From assembly GCF_002813635.1 (NCBI RefSeq), contig NZ_CP016382.1, positions 1,364,001 to 1,428,000 of the forward strand: a stretch of DNA of 64,000 nucleotides. Reading direction: 5' to 3'. Source of the stretch: Spiribacter roseus (GTDB lineage Bacteria > Pseudomonadota > Gammaproteobacteria > Nitrococcales > Nitrococcaceae). Numbering within the stretch: the stretch's first letter is position 1; every line of letters starts with the position of its first letter. Shown here one piece after another: positions 1 through 8,254 of the stretch. A program made the position numbers and the translations under genes. The notes beneath the pieces were generated by a model. The model had not been told where the DNA came from. It searched no databases and saw only the letters and a list, made by a program, of their open reading frames with translations.

Positions 1-630
1 GACGTAGACGCCGTCCGCACGGATATCGGTGTACTCCGCCGGGAAGCCGGCCCCTTCAGCGGTCTCTTCCATGACCAGCTCTTCGAAGGCGTCGCGGGTG
101 CCGGAGGTCGTCGGCGGGCCGAGGATCTCGATCTCACGATCGGGCAGGCTGGAGTCGATCTCATTCCAGTTGGTGTAGGGATTGTCGACCATCTCCCCGT
201 CCTGCGGGACCTGGGCGGCAACCGCCATCAGGATCTGCTCACGGGTCAGGGCCAGCGGATCGTTCTCATCGCTCTGGGCGAGGACGATGCCGTCGGAGCC
301 GATCAGCGCCTCGGTGATCTCAGTGACGCCGTTTTCCTGGCAGCGATCGAACTCGCTCGGCTTCATGCGGCGCGAGGCGTTGGTGATATCCGGCGTACCG
401 ACACCGACGCCCTCACAGAACAGGCGCATTCCGCCACCGGAGCCGGTCGACTCGATGACCGGAGTGGGGAAGTTGGTCGTCGCACCGAACTCCTCGACAA
501 CATAGCTGGCGAAGGGATAGACCGTGCTGGAGCCGACGATCCGGATCTGCTCACGCTCCTGCGCGCTCGCCAGAGTCGTCACGCCGACCGTGGCCGCCAG
601 GGCCAGTGCACTCGTTTTCCAAATCTGCAT
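1..630 (-). CDS. pstS: PstS-type phosphate ABC transporter substrate-binding protein, 3'-truncated by the window
   Basis: This gene encodes the periplasmic phosphate-binding protein that feeds the PstCAB importer. The 210 visible residues open with a Sec signal peptide (lysine at residue 5, hydrophobic core, ASA cleavage site near residue 23). A mature start with IRIVGSSTVYPF follows, the phosphate-loop pattern of PstS-like proteins, and then ESTGSGGG and GPPTTSGTRDAF, both phosphate-contact segments of the family. The ATG at 628-630 is preceded by GAGGAG at a suitable distance. The C-terminus lies beyond base 1. The gene follows phoB-phoR on the same strand after a 66-base gap holding a Pho-box-like site, so phosphate-starvation control is likely. 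No pstC, pstA, pstB or phoU is visible; they may lie beyond the edge. Confidence 0.93.
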   Translation of the reverse strand, partial: MQIWKTSALALAATVGVTTLASAQEREQIRIVGSSTVYPFASYVVEEFGATTNFPTPVIESTGSGGGMRLFCEGVGVGTPDITNASRRMKPSEFDRCQENGVTEITEALIGSDGIVLAQSDENDPLALTREQILMAVAAQVPQDGEMVDNPYTNWNEIDSSLPDREIEILGPPTTSGTRDAFEELVMEETAEGAGFPAEYTDIRADGVYV

Positions 631-687
631 GAGGTTACTCCTCGTTGATGCTTCGGTTGTGGACTGTGGGGAGCGTAGCCACGCTTT

Positions 688-705
688 GTGACAGGATCAT
701 GAAAC
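688..705 (-). promoter_or_regulatory. Candidate Pho box upstream of pstS
   Basis: Read on the minus strand this is GTTTCAT-GATC-CTGTCAC. That is two 7-base half-sites 11 bases apart, matching the enterobacterial Pho-box half CTGTCAT/C at 5 of 7 and 7 of 7 positions. It overlaps the last codons and stop of phoR and lies about 60 bases before the pstS ATG. This suggests PhoB-dependent transcription of pstS separate from phoBR. No convincing -10 was assigned. Confidence 0.5.
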
Positions 706-2013
706 CGACGCATCGGGTGCCGGGCTGACCCGCGCGGCTATCGGGAAAAGCGCCGTGAAGGTACTCCCCACGCCCATCTCACTGGTGATCTCAAGCCGGG
801 CGCCGTGGCGCGAGAGCACGTGCTTGACGATGGCGAGCCCCAGCCCCGTGCCGCCATCACGCGCCGCACGACCGGCGTCCACGCGATAGAACCGTTCGGT
901 GAGCCGCGGGATATGGTGGGCGGGAATACCGCGCCCCGTGTCCGCGACCGCCAGGCAGGCCGCCCCCTCAGCGACAAACCAGCGCACGTCGATCCGGCCC
1001 CCGGCGGCGGTGTATTTCACGGCATTCGACAGCAGGTTGGAGAGCGCGCTGCGGATCTCGTCCTCATCCCCCTCAATGCTCAGCGACTCATCCGCTGTCA
1101 CACTGATGCCATGTTGGCCGCCGCTGAGCGCCCGGGCCTCTTCCACCGCCTCGTCCAGCAGCCGCGGCATGTCCAGGGCGGCGCGATCCACCACCGGGCG
1201 CTCGGTCTCGAGCCGCGAGAGCAGCAGCAGATCATCCACCAGCCGCGTCATGCGCCCGATCTGCTGATCCATCAACGCCAGCGGCCGCTGTAGATCCTCG
1301 GCGTCCAGCGACTCCATCTCACCGAGCTGCTCCGACATTCCCTGCAATACGGTCAGCGGCGTGCGCAGCTCATGACTGACGTTACCGACAAAATCCCGCC
1401 GCATGGTCTCCAGCCGATGCAGCTCCGAGACATCGCGCGCGAGCAGCATCTGCTGGTGGTCGCCGTAGGGGACGATTCGAATCTCGAGCGTGCGGCGCGG
1501 ATCCTGCGGTGAAGGGATCTTGACCGCTGCGGTCCAGTCCCGCGCCGTCAGATACGCGGCAAAGTCGGGATGCCGGATCAGGTTGGCAATGCGCTGGCCA
1601 CGGTCCAGGGGCCATTGCAGACCCAGATACCGCGACGCCAGGCGATTCCACCACTGCATCTCGCCCGCTGCCGAGAGCACGATGGTGCCGTCGGGCATGG
1701 CATTGGCGCCCTCGCGAAACCGTCGCAGCAGGCCCACCAGACGCAGCCGCCGGGCGCGCTGCCGGTTCTGCTGACGATCGAGGCCATCCAGCACATGCCC
1801 CCACAGCCCTCGACCACGAGGCGGATGGCGGCGTCGCGATGTCCGCAGCCAGCGCTCCAGACGATAGACCTGCACCAGTTGATGGACCAGCAGCGCCGCG
1901 CCCGCCAGCAGCACCAGCCATGGGACGCCGGTGGCAAGCCCGAAGACCGCCAGAAACGCCCCCCCGGCCACGGTGCGGAACACCACGGCCGGCCACGGGT
2001 TGCTCATCAACAT
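697..2013 (-). CDS. phoR: PhoR phosphate-regulon sensor histidine kinase
   Basis: PhoR is an inner-membrane kinase/phosphatase that phosphorylates PhoB when phosphate is scarce. The 438 residues start with a hydrophobic membrane segment at about 11-50. A basic linker and a PAS-like region follow (about 97-195), then the dimerisation/phosphoacceptor helix with H214 in SHELRTPL, and a HATPase domain with the N box (NLLSNAVKY) and G boxes (DTGRGIP, GTGLGLA). There is no large periplasmic sensor domain, as is usual for PhoR, which senses through the Pst transporter. It begins 12 bases after the phoB stop and is clearly co-transcribed with it. An internal ATG two codons downstream is an alternative start. 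Confidence 0.95.
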   Translation of the reverse strand: MLMSNPWPAVVFRTVAGGAFLAVFGLATGVPWLVLLAGAALLVHQLVQVYRLERWLRTSRRRHPPRGRGLWGHVLDGLDRQQNRQRARRLRLVGLLRRFREGANAMPDGTIVLSAAGEMQWWNRLASRYLGLQWPLDRGQRIANLIRHPDFAAYLTARDWTAAVKIPSPQDPRRTLEIRIVPYGDHQQMLLARDVSELHRLETMRRDFVGNVSHELRTPLTVLQGMSEQLGEMESLDAEDLQRPLALMDQQIGRMTRLVDDLLLLSRLETERPVVDRAALDMPRLLDEAVEEARALSGGQHGISVTADESLSIEGDEDEIRSALSNLLSNAVKYTAAGGRIDVRWFVAEGAACLAVADTGRGIPAHHIPRLTERFYRVDAGRAARDGGTGLGLAIVKHVLSRHGARLEITSEMGVGSTFTALFPIAARVSPAPDASVS

Positions 2014-2025
2014 GGGCGGACCCGT

Positions 2026-2709
2026 TCAGTCGGCGGAAAAACGATAGCCCGCGCCGCGGACGGTCTGCAGCAGGTCATGATGCCCGGAGGGCTCGAGGGC
2101 CTTGCGCAGGCGGCGGATGTGGACGTCAACGGTGCGCTCCTCGACATAGACATTCGTTCCCCAGACATTATCGAGAAGCTGCGCACGGTTGAACACACGA
2201 TCGGGATGGGTCATGAAAAAGTGCAGCAACCTGAACTCGGTCGGCCCCATTTCGAGGGCACGACCGGTCCCGGTCACCCGATGGCTGACCGGGTCGAGCC
2301 GCAGATCGCGGGCCTCCACCGGCGACTCGTTGGCGGTGGGCTGGACCCGTCGCAGCACCGCCTTCACCCGCGCCACGAGCTCACGCGGGGAAAACGGCTT
2401 GGGTACGTAGTCATCCGCACCGGCATCCAGCCCCCTGATCCGATCCGCCTCTTCGCCCCGCGCAGTCAGCACGATGATCGGGATATCCCGGGTGGCGCGG
2501 TCGCGTTTGAGCCGACGGGCGAAGTCGATGCCGCTCTGCCCCGGTAACATCCAGTCGAGAAGCAGCAGGTCGGGCTGACTGAGCCGGATGGCCGCCTCGC
2601 CGTCCTCGGCGGATTCGGCGTGCCGCACCCGATAGCCGGCCCGCTCCAGAGCCATCGCCACCATTTCGCGGATGGCCGATTCGTCCTCTACCAGCAGAAT
2701 ACTCGCCAA
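2026..2709 (-). CDS. phoB: PhoB phosphate-regulon response regulator
   Basis: PhoB is an OmpR/PhoB-family transcription factor that binds Pho boxes after phosphorylation by PhoR. The receiver domain spans residues 1-120, with the acidic pocket at E8-D9, phosphoacceptor D52 in [10 protein letters not shown], the switch threonine in VLTARG and the conserved lysine in [10 protein letters not shown]. The winged-helix DNA-binding domain fills about 130-225, including [14 protein letters not shown] and the [12 protein letters not shown] recognition-helix region. At 227 residues it has the usual family length. It is the first gene of phoB-phoR-pstS and has Pho-box-like repeats upstream, consistent with autoregulation. 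Confidence 0.96.
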   Translation of the reverse strand: MASILLVEDESAIREMVAMALERAGYRVRHAESAEDGEAAIRLSQPDLLLLDWMLPGQSGIDFARRLKRDRATRDIPIIVLTARGEEADRIRGLDAGADDYVPKPFSPRELVARVKAVLRRVQPTANESPVEARDLRLDPVSHRVTGTGRALEMGPTEFRLLHFFMTHPDRVFNRAQLLDNVWGTNVYVEERTVDVHIRRLRKALEPSGHHDLLQTVRGAGYRFSAD

Positions 2710-2734
2710 GACTGATCCCCCTACCCTTGGTTGC

Positions 2735-2774
2735 GCCCCAGTATAATGACATTCAGATTGCGACTCTGTGACAG
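2735..2774 (-). promoter_or_regulatory. Candidate PhoB-dependent promoter of phoB
   Basis: Read on the minus strand, an 11-base register runs CTGTCACAGAG, then TCGCAATCTGA, then ATGTCATTATA, then CTGGGGC. The first and third units match the Pho half-site CTGTCAT/C well; the second is degenerate. TATACT, a good -10, lies 11 bases after the end of the first 18-base box, the spacing seen where a Pho box replaces the -35. The same bases hold a perfect TATAAT on the plus strand (2742-2747) facing the antiporter operon, but without a recognisable -35. Confidence 0.45.
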
Positions 2775-2831
2775 CGTGCGGTCACTCTGACCGGCTGGCA
2801 GCGGCGGGGCGACATTGATACATTCCACGCC

Positions 2832-3314
2832 ATGCGCTATTACCTCTCGCTGGCCTTGATGCTGGCAATCCTCTGGCTAGGTCTGTCCGGTGTCTACAAG
2901 CCGCTGCTGTTCGGGCTGGGGGCGGCCTCGGTGGCACTCGTGGTATGGCTGACCGAGCGCATGGAAGTCCTGGGCGCCGAGCACGATCCGGCGACACTGT
3001 CCTGGCGGCTGCTGGTCTACTGGGTCTGGCTCGTGGGTCAGGTGATTCTCTCCAACATCGCCGTGGCGCGGGCGGTACTCGACCCGCGGCGCATCCAGCC
3101 CACGCTGATCGAGGTACCGGTCCGCCAGCACACCAACGTGGGGCGCGTGACCTACGCCAACTCCATCACCCTGACCCCGGGGACCGTGACCACCTGGCTG
3201 GCCAGTGACAGCGACCGCGCCCAGGTCCACGCGCTGCTCGCGGACGCCGTCGAGGGGCTTGAGACCGACGCCATGGGACGGCGCGTGCAGTGGCTCGAGG
3301 GCAAGCCCCGATGA
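2832..3314 (+). CDS. mrpE: Multisubunit Na+/H+ antiporter subunit E (MrpE/MnhE, MbhA-like)
   Basis: MrpE is a small membrane subunit of Mrp-type cation/proton antiporters. The 160 residues hold two strongly hydrophobic N-terminal segments (about 4-37) and a third at about 57-80 (VYWVWLVGQVILSNIAVA). A soluble tail follows with the family signature around ANSITLTPGTVTTWL. It opens a plus-strand operon of nine genes. The ATG has no obvious Shine-Dalgarno sequence; the bases before it are ATTGATACATTCCACGCC. The gene stops in an ATGA overlap with mrpF. The order E-F-G first is that of archaeal mbhABC rather than of classic mrpABCDEFG operons. Confidence 0.93.
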   Translation: MRYYLSLALMLAILWLGLSGVYKPLLFGLGAASVALVVWLTERMEVLGAEHDPATLSWRLLVYWVWLVGQVILSNIAVARAVLDPRRIQPTLIEVPVRQHTNVGRVTYANSITLTPGTVTTWLASDSDRAQVHALLADAVEGLETDAMGRRVQWLEGKPR

Positions 3315-3598
3315 CGAACGTCCTGCTCGCCACGATCCTCGCGATCTTCACCACCATGGCGCTGGCGCTGTGGCGGGCCATCCGCGGGCCATCGGTGTTC
3401 GACACCATCGTCGGCGTCAATGTCTTTGGCACGAAAACGGTGCTGCTGATCGCGCTCATCGCCTATTTCTCGGGCAACAACGACCTGGTGGACGTGGCGC
3501 TGGTCTACGCGCTGATCAACTTCCTGGCCGTCATCGCAGTGCTCAAGCTGGTCCGCCAGCGCGATCTGGCCGCCAGTCGCGAGCCATCCGATGATTGA
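3311..3598 (+). CDS. mrpF: Multisubunit Na+/H+ antiporter subunit F (MrpF/MnhF, MbhB-like)
   Basis: MrpF is a subunit of about 95 residues with three membrane helices that is needed for antiporter assembly. The helices are at about 3-20, 33-53 and 58-77. The family signature RAIRGPSVFDTIVGVNVFGTK sits between the first two. The start is the ATG at 3311, which overlaps the mrpE stop as ATGA; an in-frame ATG 21 bases upstream lies inside mrpE and is less likely. The end overlaps mrpG by 8 bases, so translational coupling is expected. Confidence 0.93.
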   Translation: MTNVLLATILAIFTTMALALWRAIRGPSVFDTIVGVNVFGTKTVLLIALIAYFSGNNDLVDVALVYALINFLAVIAVLKLVRQRDLAASREPSDD

Positions 3599-3935
3599 GC
3601 CACTGATCACCCTCATTTCGGCCGGGATGCTGCTGACCGGCGGCGCCTTCGCGGTGATAGGCGGCATCGGCGTGGTCCGATTCCCGGATATCTACACCCG
3701 ACTGCATGCCGGCGGCGTCACCGATACCATCGCACCGCTGCTGATCGTGGGGGGGCTGGTGCTCCAGTCCGGCTGGCACCCACTGAGCTTCAAGCTACTG
3801 CTGATCCTGCTGTTTCTGCTGTTCACCACACCCACGGCCTCGCACGCCACGGCACGGGCGGCCATGGCGGCCGGCATCGAACCGGTCACGCGGGATCGGC
3901 GCCGTGCATCGGGAGAATCGTCATCGAACACCTGA
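3591..3935 (+). CDS. mrpG: Multisubunit Na+/H+ antiporter subunit G (MrpG/MnhG, MbhC-like)
   Basis: MrpG is a 114-residue membrane subunit. It shows the G-subunit signature: a first helix with GAFAVIGGIGVVRFPDIYTRLHAGG, then GVTDTIAPLLIVGG in the second helix and a third helix around FKLLLILLFLLFTTPTASHATARAA. The hydrophilic tail (residues about 95-114) is rich in Arg and Ser. It overlaps mrpF by 8 bases. Its stop falls in the sequence CCTGA, where every other tight junction of this operon has ATGA, which bears on the start of the next gene. Confidence 0.93.
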   Translation: MIEPLITLISAGMLLTGGAFAVIGGIGVVRFPDIYTRLHAGGVTDTIAPLLIVGGLVLQSGWHPLSFKLLLILLFLLFTTPTASHATARAAMAAGIEPVTRDRRRASGESSSNT

Positions 3936-3952
3936 TCGACATCACCCTGCTG

Positions 3953-4474
3953 GTGTTGCTCATCGTGGTCGCGGTCACCGTGGTGGTCACCCGGGATCTG
4001 CTCAAGGCGACCATGCTGTTCGCCATCTACTCGCTGACCATCGCCGGGCTGTTCGCCACCCTCGACGCGGGTGATGTGGCGCTCACCGAAGCGGCGGTGG
4101 GTGCGGGCATCAGCACCGTGCTCATTCTCGCGGTGCTTGCCCTCGTCCCCCGCTACGAGCATCGACGGACCGGCCACAGCCTGCCGGCGCTCGCGATCGT
4201 CACGCTGACCGGCGCCGCGCTGATCTATGCCTCGTTCGACCTTCCCGCCTTCGGCCAGCCCGGCAATCCGGTCCATCAGCACCTGGGGCCTTATTTCATC
4301 GACCAGACCTATGCGGACATCGGGATTCCCAACCTTGTGGCGGCGGTGCTGGCCAGTTACCGGTCCATCGACACCATGGGCGAAGCGGTGGTCATCCTCA
4401 CCGCCGGCATCGTGGTCTATGCCCTGCTCTCGCCGCCGCCCCGGAAACGCCGGCGGGAAGAGGATGAACGATGA
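3953..4474 (+). CDS. MrpA C-terminal-type antiporter subunit (DUF4040; fused MbhD/MbhE-like)
   Basis: This gene corresponds to the C-terminal part of MrpA, which in archaeal Mbh complexes is the separate proteins MbhD and MbhE. The first half has the MbhD/DUF4040 pattern TRDLLKATMLFAIYSL and DVALTEAAVGAG. The second half has the MbhE pattern NLVAAVLASYRSIDTMGEA followed by a final helix. The first canonical start in frame is the GTG at 3953, giving 173 residues, but it cuts into the first helix. The reading frame is open upstream to about 3905 and encodes IEHLIDITLL just before it. An ATC at 3923 sits 6 bases after GGGAGA, and a CTG at 3932 overlaps the mrpG stop. The true N-terminus is therefore probably about 7-10 residues longer, from a non-canonical start. 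Confidence 0.85.
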   Translation: MLLIVVAVTVVVTRDLLKATMLFAIYSLTIAGLFATLDAGDVALTEAAVGAGISTVLILAVLALVPRYEHRRTGHSLPALAIVTLTGAALIYASFDLPAFGQPGNPVHQHLGPYFIDQTYADIGIPNLVAAVLASYRSIDTMGEAVVILTAGIVVYALLSPPPRKRRREEDER

Positions 4475-4947
4475 GAGATAACGCCATCCTGGTCGTCGTG
4501 GCCCGCTTTCTCATCCCGCTGGTCATGCTATTCGGTCTGTACGTCCAGTTTCACGGCGAATATTCCCCGGGGGGCGGGTTTCAGGCCGGCGTGCTGTTCG
4601 CCTCGGCCTGGATCCTGTTCGTGTTCATCTACGGGCTTGAGACCGGTCTGCGGGTGATTCCGCAACGGGTGATCTACGCCCTCGCCTCGCTGGGGGTGCT
4701 GCTCTACGCCCTGATCGGGGTGCTGGGCGTCGTACTGGGCGGCCGCTTTCTCGATTTCTATCCGCTGCTCGATGCGCCCAAGGCGGCGCAGCAGACCGGC
4801 ATCATTCTCGTCGAGTTCGGCGTTGGCGTCACCGTGGCCGCGGTGGTGATGCTGATCTTCCTGCTGTTCGCCCGCCGCCGCGCCGATACGCTGGCCGCCG
4901 GCCTCGATCCCGATGCCACGGATGATGTCAGGGTGGACGGGGAATGA
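4471..4947 (+). CDS. mrpB: Multisubunit Na+/H+ antiporter subunit B (MrpB/MnhB, MbhF-like)
   Basis: MrpB is a four-helix subunit of Mrp antiporters. The 158 residues carry the MnhB signature FHGEYSPGGGFQAGVLFAS at about 28-46, with helices at about 5-24, 39-57, 68-90 and 108-133. The tail is acidic (DPDATDDVRVDGE). The start overlaps the preceding stop as ATGA, and the end overlaps mrpC as ATGA. In the archaeal Mbh complex the equivalent is MbhF, again matching the gene order here. Confidence 0.93.
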   Translation: MRDNAILVVVARFLIPLVMLFGLYVQFHGEYSPGGGFQAGVLFASAWILFVFIYGLETGLRVIPQRVIYALASLGVLLYALIGVLGVVLGGRFLDFYPLLDAPKAAQQTGIILVEFGVGVTVAAVVMLIFLLFARRRADTLAAGLDPDATDDVRVDGE

Positions 4948-5303
4948 CGCTGCTGAGCTTCATCAACTACTGGGCGGTGATCGTGCTGATGATGACCGGC
5001 TATTACTGCATGATCACGCGCGGCAACATGATCAAGAAGGTCATCGGTCTGGGGATTTTCCAGACTTCGGTGTTCATCCTGTTCATCTCCGCGGGCAAGG
5101 TCATCGGCGGCGCGACCCCGGTGCTGCGCGAGGGCGTGGAGCGCTACTCCAACCCCCTGCCCCACGTGCTGATCCTGACCGCCATCGTGGTGGGTATCGC
5201 CACCACCGCCGTCGCCCTGGCGCTGACCGTGCGCATTCGCGAGGCCTACGGCAGCATCGACGATGACGCCATCGACGCGGCCGAGGAGGACGACCGCGTA
5301 TGA
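4944..5303 (+). CDS. mrpC: Multisubunit Na+/H+ antiporter subunit C (MrpC/MnhC, NuoK-like, MbhG-like)
   Basis: MrpC is a three-helix subunit homologous to NuoK of complex I, placed between the D-type proton channels and the small subunits. The 119 residues have helices at about 6-25, 32-53 and 72-97. The family segment TRGNMIKKVIGLGIFQTSVFILFIS is present, as is the LPHVLILTAIVVGIATTA pattern of the third helix. The C-terminus is strongly acidic. It overlaps both neighbours by ATGA. Confidence 0.93.
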   Translation: MTLLSFINYWAVIVLMMTGYYCMITRGNMIKKVIGLGIFQTSVFILFISAGKVIGGATPVLREGVERYSNPLPHVLILTAIVVGIATTAVALALTVRIREAYGSIDDDAIDAAEEDDRV

Positions 5304-6784
5304 GCTCGATCACCGAGCTGATGCCTTTCGTCGTTCTCATCCCGCTGATCGCCGGCCCGGTCTGCGCCCTGCTGCCCGGTCGCGGCCTGCCATGGGTGCT
5401 GGCGACTCTCACCATGACCACGGCGTTCATCCTGGCCGCCATGGTTCTGGCGGCGGTTTTTGATGGCGGCACGCTGAGCTACGCGTTCGGCGACTGGGCC
5501 CCGCCGGTGGGGATCGAATACCGGGTGGATGCCGCCAACGCGTTCGTCGCACTGCTCATTACCGGCGTGTCGGCGATCCTCCTGCCGTGGGGCAAGCCAT
5601 TGGTGGATGCCGAGGTGCCTGAGCGGCAGGGCAGTTTCTATGCGCTCGTGCTCATCGCCCTGGCGGGGCTGCTCGGCATCACGCTCACCGGTGATGTCTT
5701 CAACGTCTTCGTATTCCTCGAGATTTCGTCGCTGGCGACCTATGGTCTGATCGCCCACGGCCGCGACCGCCGCGCCCTGATCGCCGCCTTCCGCTACCTG
5801 ATCATGGGCACGGTGGGTGCCACTTTCCTGCTCATCGGGATCGCCGTGCTCTACATCCTCACCGGTACGCTCAACATGGTGGATATCGCTGAGCGACTGC
5901 TGGTGACGGAGGGCGCCCGGGCGCTCCAGGTGGGACTGGGCTTCGTCGTGGTGGGTCTCGCCATCAAGCTGGCGCTGTTCCCGCTGCATCACTGGCTGCC
6001 GAATGCCTACACCTACGCGCCATCACTGATCAGTGCCCTGATCGCCGCCACCGCGACCAAGGTGGCGCTCTATGTGATGCTGCGATTCATCTTCGACGTT
6101 TTCGGCGCCGCCTACAGCTTCGCCGCGCTGCCGCTGGCGGCGGGGTTGATGGCGCTTGCCATCGGCAGCATGTTCGCCGGCTCGTGGCTGGCGATCATGC
6201 AGCGCAACCTCAAGCGCATGCTGGCCTACTCGTCGATCGCGCAGGTCGGCTACATGGTCCTGGGCGTCAGCCTGACCACGCTTGCCGGGCTGAGCGCCGC
6301 GTTTCTGCATCTTTTCAACCATGGCCTGATGAAGGCGGCCCTGTTCGCCAGCGCCGGGCTCATCGCCTACCGCTGCGGCGGCCTGGCGATGAGTGACCTG
6401 CGAGGCATCGGCCGGCAGATGCCCTGGACCCTGACCGCGTTTGCACTCGCGGGGGTCAGCCTGGTGGGGCTGCCGCCGACGGCGGGGTTCATCAGCAAGT
6501 GGTATCTGCTCAGCGCCGCCGTGGAGGCCGACCAGCTCTGGCTTGTCGGGCTGATCCTCATCACCTCGCTGATGGCGCTGATCTACATCGCGCGGGTGGT
6601 GGAAATCGCCTGGATGCAGCCCCGCCCCGAGGATGCCCCCACCGTGCACGAGGCGCACTGGACACTGCTGCTGCCGGTCTGGGTGCTGGTCGCAGCGAAC
6701 TTCTGGTTTGGCATCGATACCCGCCTGACCGTGGGGGGCGCCACCCGGGCGGCCCAGGCGTTGGCCGGCGGAGTGTGGTCATGA
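5300..6784 (+). CDS. mrpD: Multisubunit Na+/H+ antiporter subunit D (MrpD/MnhD, NuoN/M-like), first copy
   Basis: MrpD is a 494-residue proton-channel subunit of the NuoL/M/N family with about 14 membrane helices. Key residues of the family are present: E141 in helix 5 (VFLEISSLATYGL), K223 in helix 7 (GLAIKLALFPLHHWLP) and K254 in helix 8 (TATKVALY), plus the helix-12 lysine in GFISKWYLL. The discontinuous-helix proline motifs are also visible. The position after B and C matches mbhH. Its stop overlaps the start of a second D-type gene as ATGA. Confidence 0.92.
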   Translation: MSSITELMPFVVLIPLIAGPVCALLPGRGLPWVLATLTMTTAFILAAMVLAAVFDGGTLSYAFGDWAPPVGIEYRVDAANAFVALLITGVSAILLPWGKPLVDAEVPERQGSFYALVLIALAGLLGITLTGDVFNVFVFLEISSLATYGLIAHGRDRRALIAAFRYLIMGTVGATFLLIGIAVLYILTGTLNMVDIAERLLVTEGARALQVGLGFVVVGLAIKLALFPLHHWLPNAYTYAPSLISALIAATATKVALYVMLRFIFDVFGAAYSFAALPLAAGLMALAIGSMFAGSWLAIMQRNLKRMLAYSSIAQVGYMVLGVSLTTLAGLSAAFLHLFNHGLMKAALFASAGLIAYRCGGLAMSDLRGIGRQMPWTLTAFALAGVSLVGLPPTAGFISKWYLLSAAVEADQLWLVGLILITSLMALIYIARVVEIAWMQPRPEDAPTVHEAHWTLLLPVWVLVAANFWFGIDTRLTVGGATRAAQALAGGVWS

Positions 6785-8235
6785 CGCCGTTTCTGGCGGT
6801 CCTGATCCCGTTCCTCGGCGCCGCCGCGATCGGCCTCGCCGCCAACCGGCCCCGCCTGCGCGACGGCCTGTGCTTTGCCCTGCCGGTGCCGCTGTTCCTG
6901 ACCGTGGTCGGGGTGCTCATCCGGCGGGTCGGGGGCGACGATGCCATGGAGCAGACCCTGGTGGACTGGATCCCCGGCGTGTCCATCACCCTGTCGGCCC
7001 AGCCGCTCGGGCTGATCTTCGCGCTGCTCGCCTCGACGCTCTATATCGTCGCCACACCCTACGCGATCGGTTATCTGCGCGCGGGCGGCTACCACCACCT
7101 GACCCTGTTCATGGCCTGCTACGCGATCGCGCTGGGCGCCACCATGGGCATCGCGTTCGCCGAGAACCTGCTCACGCTGTACCTGTTCTACGAGATCCTG
7201 TCGATTTCCACCTATCCCCTGGTGGCGCATACCGGCACTGAAAAGGCCCGCAGCGGGGCGCGGACCTATCTGGCGCTGCTGCTGGTGACGAGCATCGGAC
7301 TGATGCTGCCGGCGATCATCTGGATCGGGGCCTCGGTCGGCACGCTCAGCTTCACCACCGGCGGCATCCTCGACGACTCGGTATCACCGGGTGCGGGCGC
7401 GCTGCTGCTGGTGGTGCTGCTCTACGGCATTGGCAAGGCGGCGATCATGCCCTTCCACCGCTGGCTGCCGGCGGCCATGGTGGCACCGACGCCAGTTTCC
7501 GCCCTGCTGCATGCCGTGGCGGTGGTCAAGGCGGGCGTGTTCAGCGTGCTCACCGTCGTGCTCTATATCTTCGGGCTGGACTATACGCAGTCGCTGCTGA
7601 CCCAGCCGTTGATGCTGTACATCGCCGTATTCACCATGCTGGCCGCCTCCCTCGTGGCGCTTCGGCAGGACAATCTCAAGGCGCGGCTGGCCTACTCCAC
7701 CGTCAGCCAGCTGGCCTATATCGTCACCGGTGCCCTGCTGGCCACCGAGCTGGCGGCGATCGGTGGCGGGCTGCACATGCTGATGCACGGCTTTGGCAAG
7801 ATCACCCTGTTTTTCTGTGCCGGTGCGATCTATGTGGCCAGTGGGATCAACACGGTCTCCGGTATGGACGGCCTCGCCCGCCGCATGCCCCTGACCATGC
7901 TGGCCTTTTTCATCGGCGCGCTGTGTGTGATCGGGTTACCGCCCACGGGCGGCTTCTGGAGCAAGTGGTACCTCATCAGCGGTGCCTGGAGCACGCAGCA
8001 GTACCTGGTGGTGGGGGCGTTCGTGCTGAGCACACTGCTCAACATCGGCTACCTGATGCCGCCGGTGATGCGGGCGTTCCTGCGCCCACCGCCCGATGAC
8101 GAACCGGCACGCTACCGGGTGTCCGAGGCGCCGGCGCTGTGTCTTGTCCCACTGCTGGTGACCGCCGCCGGCACGCTGGTGCTGTTCATCCTCGCCGATC
8201 CCGCCTATCGACTGCTCGCCATGGGGATACCTTGA
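6781..8235 (+). CDS. Second D-type (NuoL/M-like) antiporter subunit
   Basis: This is a 484-residue paralogue of the preceding protein, again NuoL/M/MrpD-like. E138 (LFYEILSISTYPL), K219 (GIGKAAIMPFHRWLP), K250 (AVVKAGVF) and the helix-12 lysine (GFWSKWYLI) are all kept, so a working proton path is expected. The start is the ATG at 6781, in an ATGA overlap; the frame is open further upstream, but that sequence overlaps the previous gene and is hydrophilic. Since no separate full-length MrpA is present, this subunit may stand in for the MrpA N-terminal domain. That is inference. Confidence 0.9.
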   Translation: MTPFLAVLIPFLGAAAIGLAANRPRLRDGLCFALPVPLFLTVVGVLIRRVGGDDAMEQTLVDWIPGVSITLSAQPLGLIFALLASTLYIVATPYAIGYLRAGGYHHLTLFMACYAIALGATMGIAFAENLLTLYLFYEILSISTYPLVAHTGTEKARSGARTYLALLLVTSIGLMLPAIIWIGASVGTLSFTTGGILDDSVSPGAGALLLVVLLYGIGKAAIMPFHRWLPAAMVAPTPVSALLHAVAVVKAGVFSVLTVVLYIFGLDYTQSLLTQPLMLYIAVFTMLAASLVALRQDNLKARLAYSTVSQLAYIVTGALLATELAAIGGGLHMLMHGFGKITLFFCAGAIYVASGINTVSGMDGLARRMPLTMLAFFIGALCVIGLPPTGGFWSKWYLISGAWSTQQYLVVGAFVLSTLLNIGYLMPPVMRAFLRPPPDDEPARYRVSEAPALCLVPLLVTAAGTLVLFILADPAYRLLAMGIP

Positions 8236-8254
8236 TGACCGCAAGGAAGCACGC

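Noticed and set aside
2742-2747. Perfect TATAAT as a firm promoter of the antiporter operon
   Set aside because: No acceptable -35 lies 16-18 bases upstream and the hexamer coincides with the phoB -10 region on the other strand, so it is only noted.
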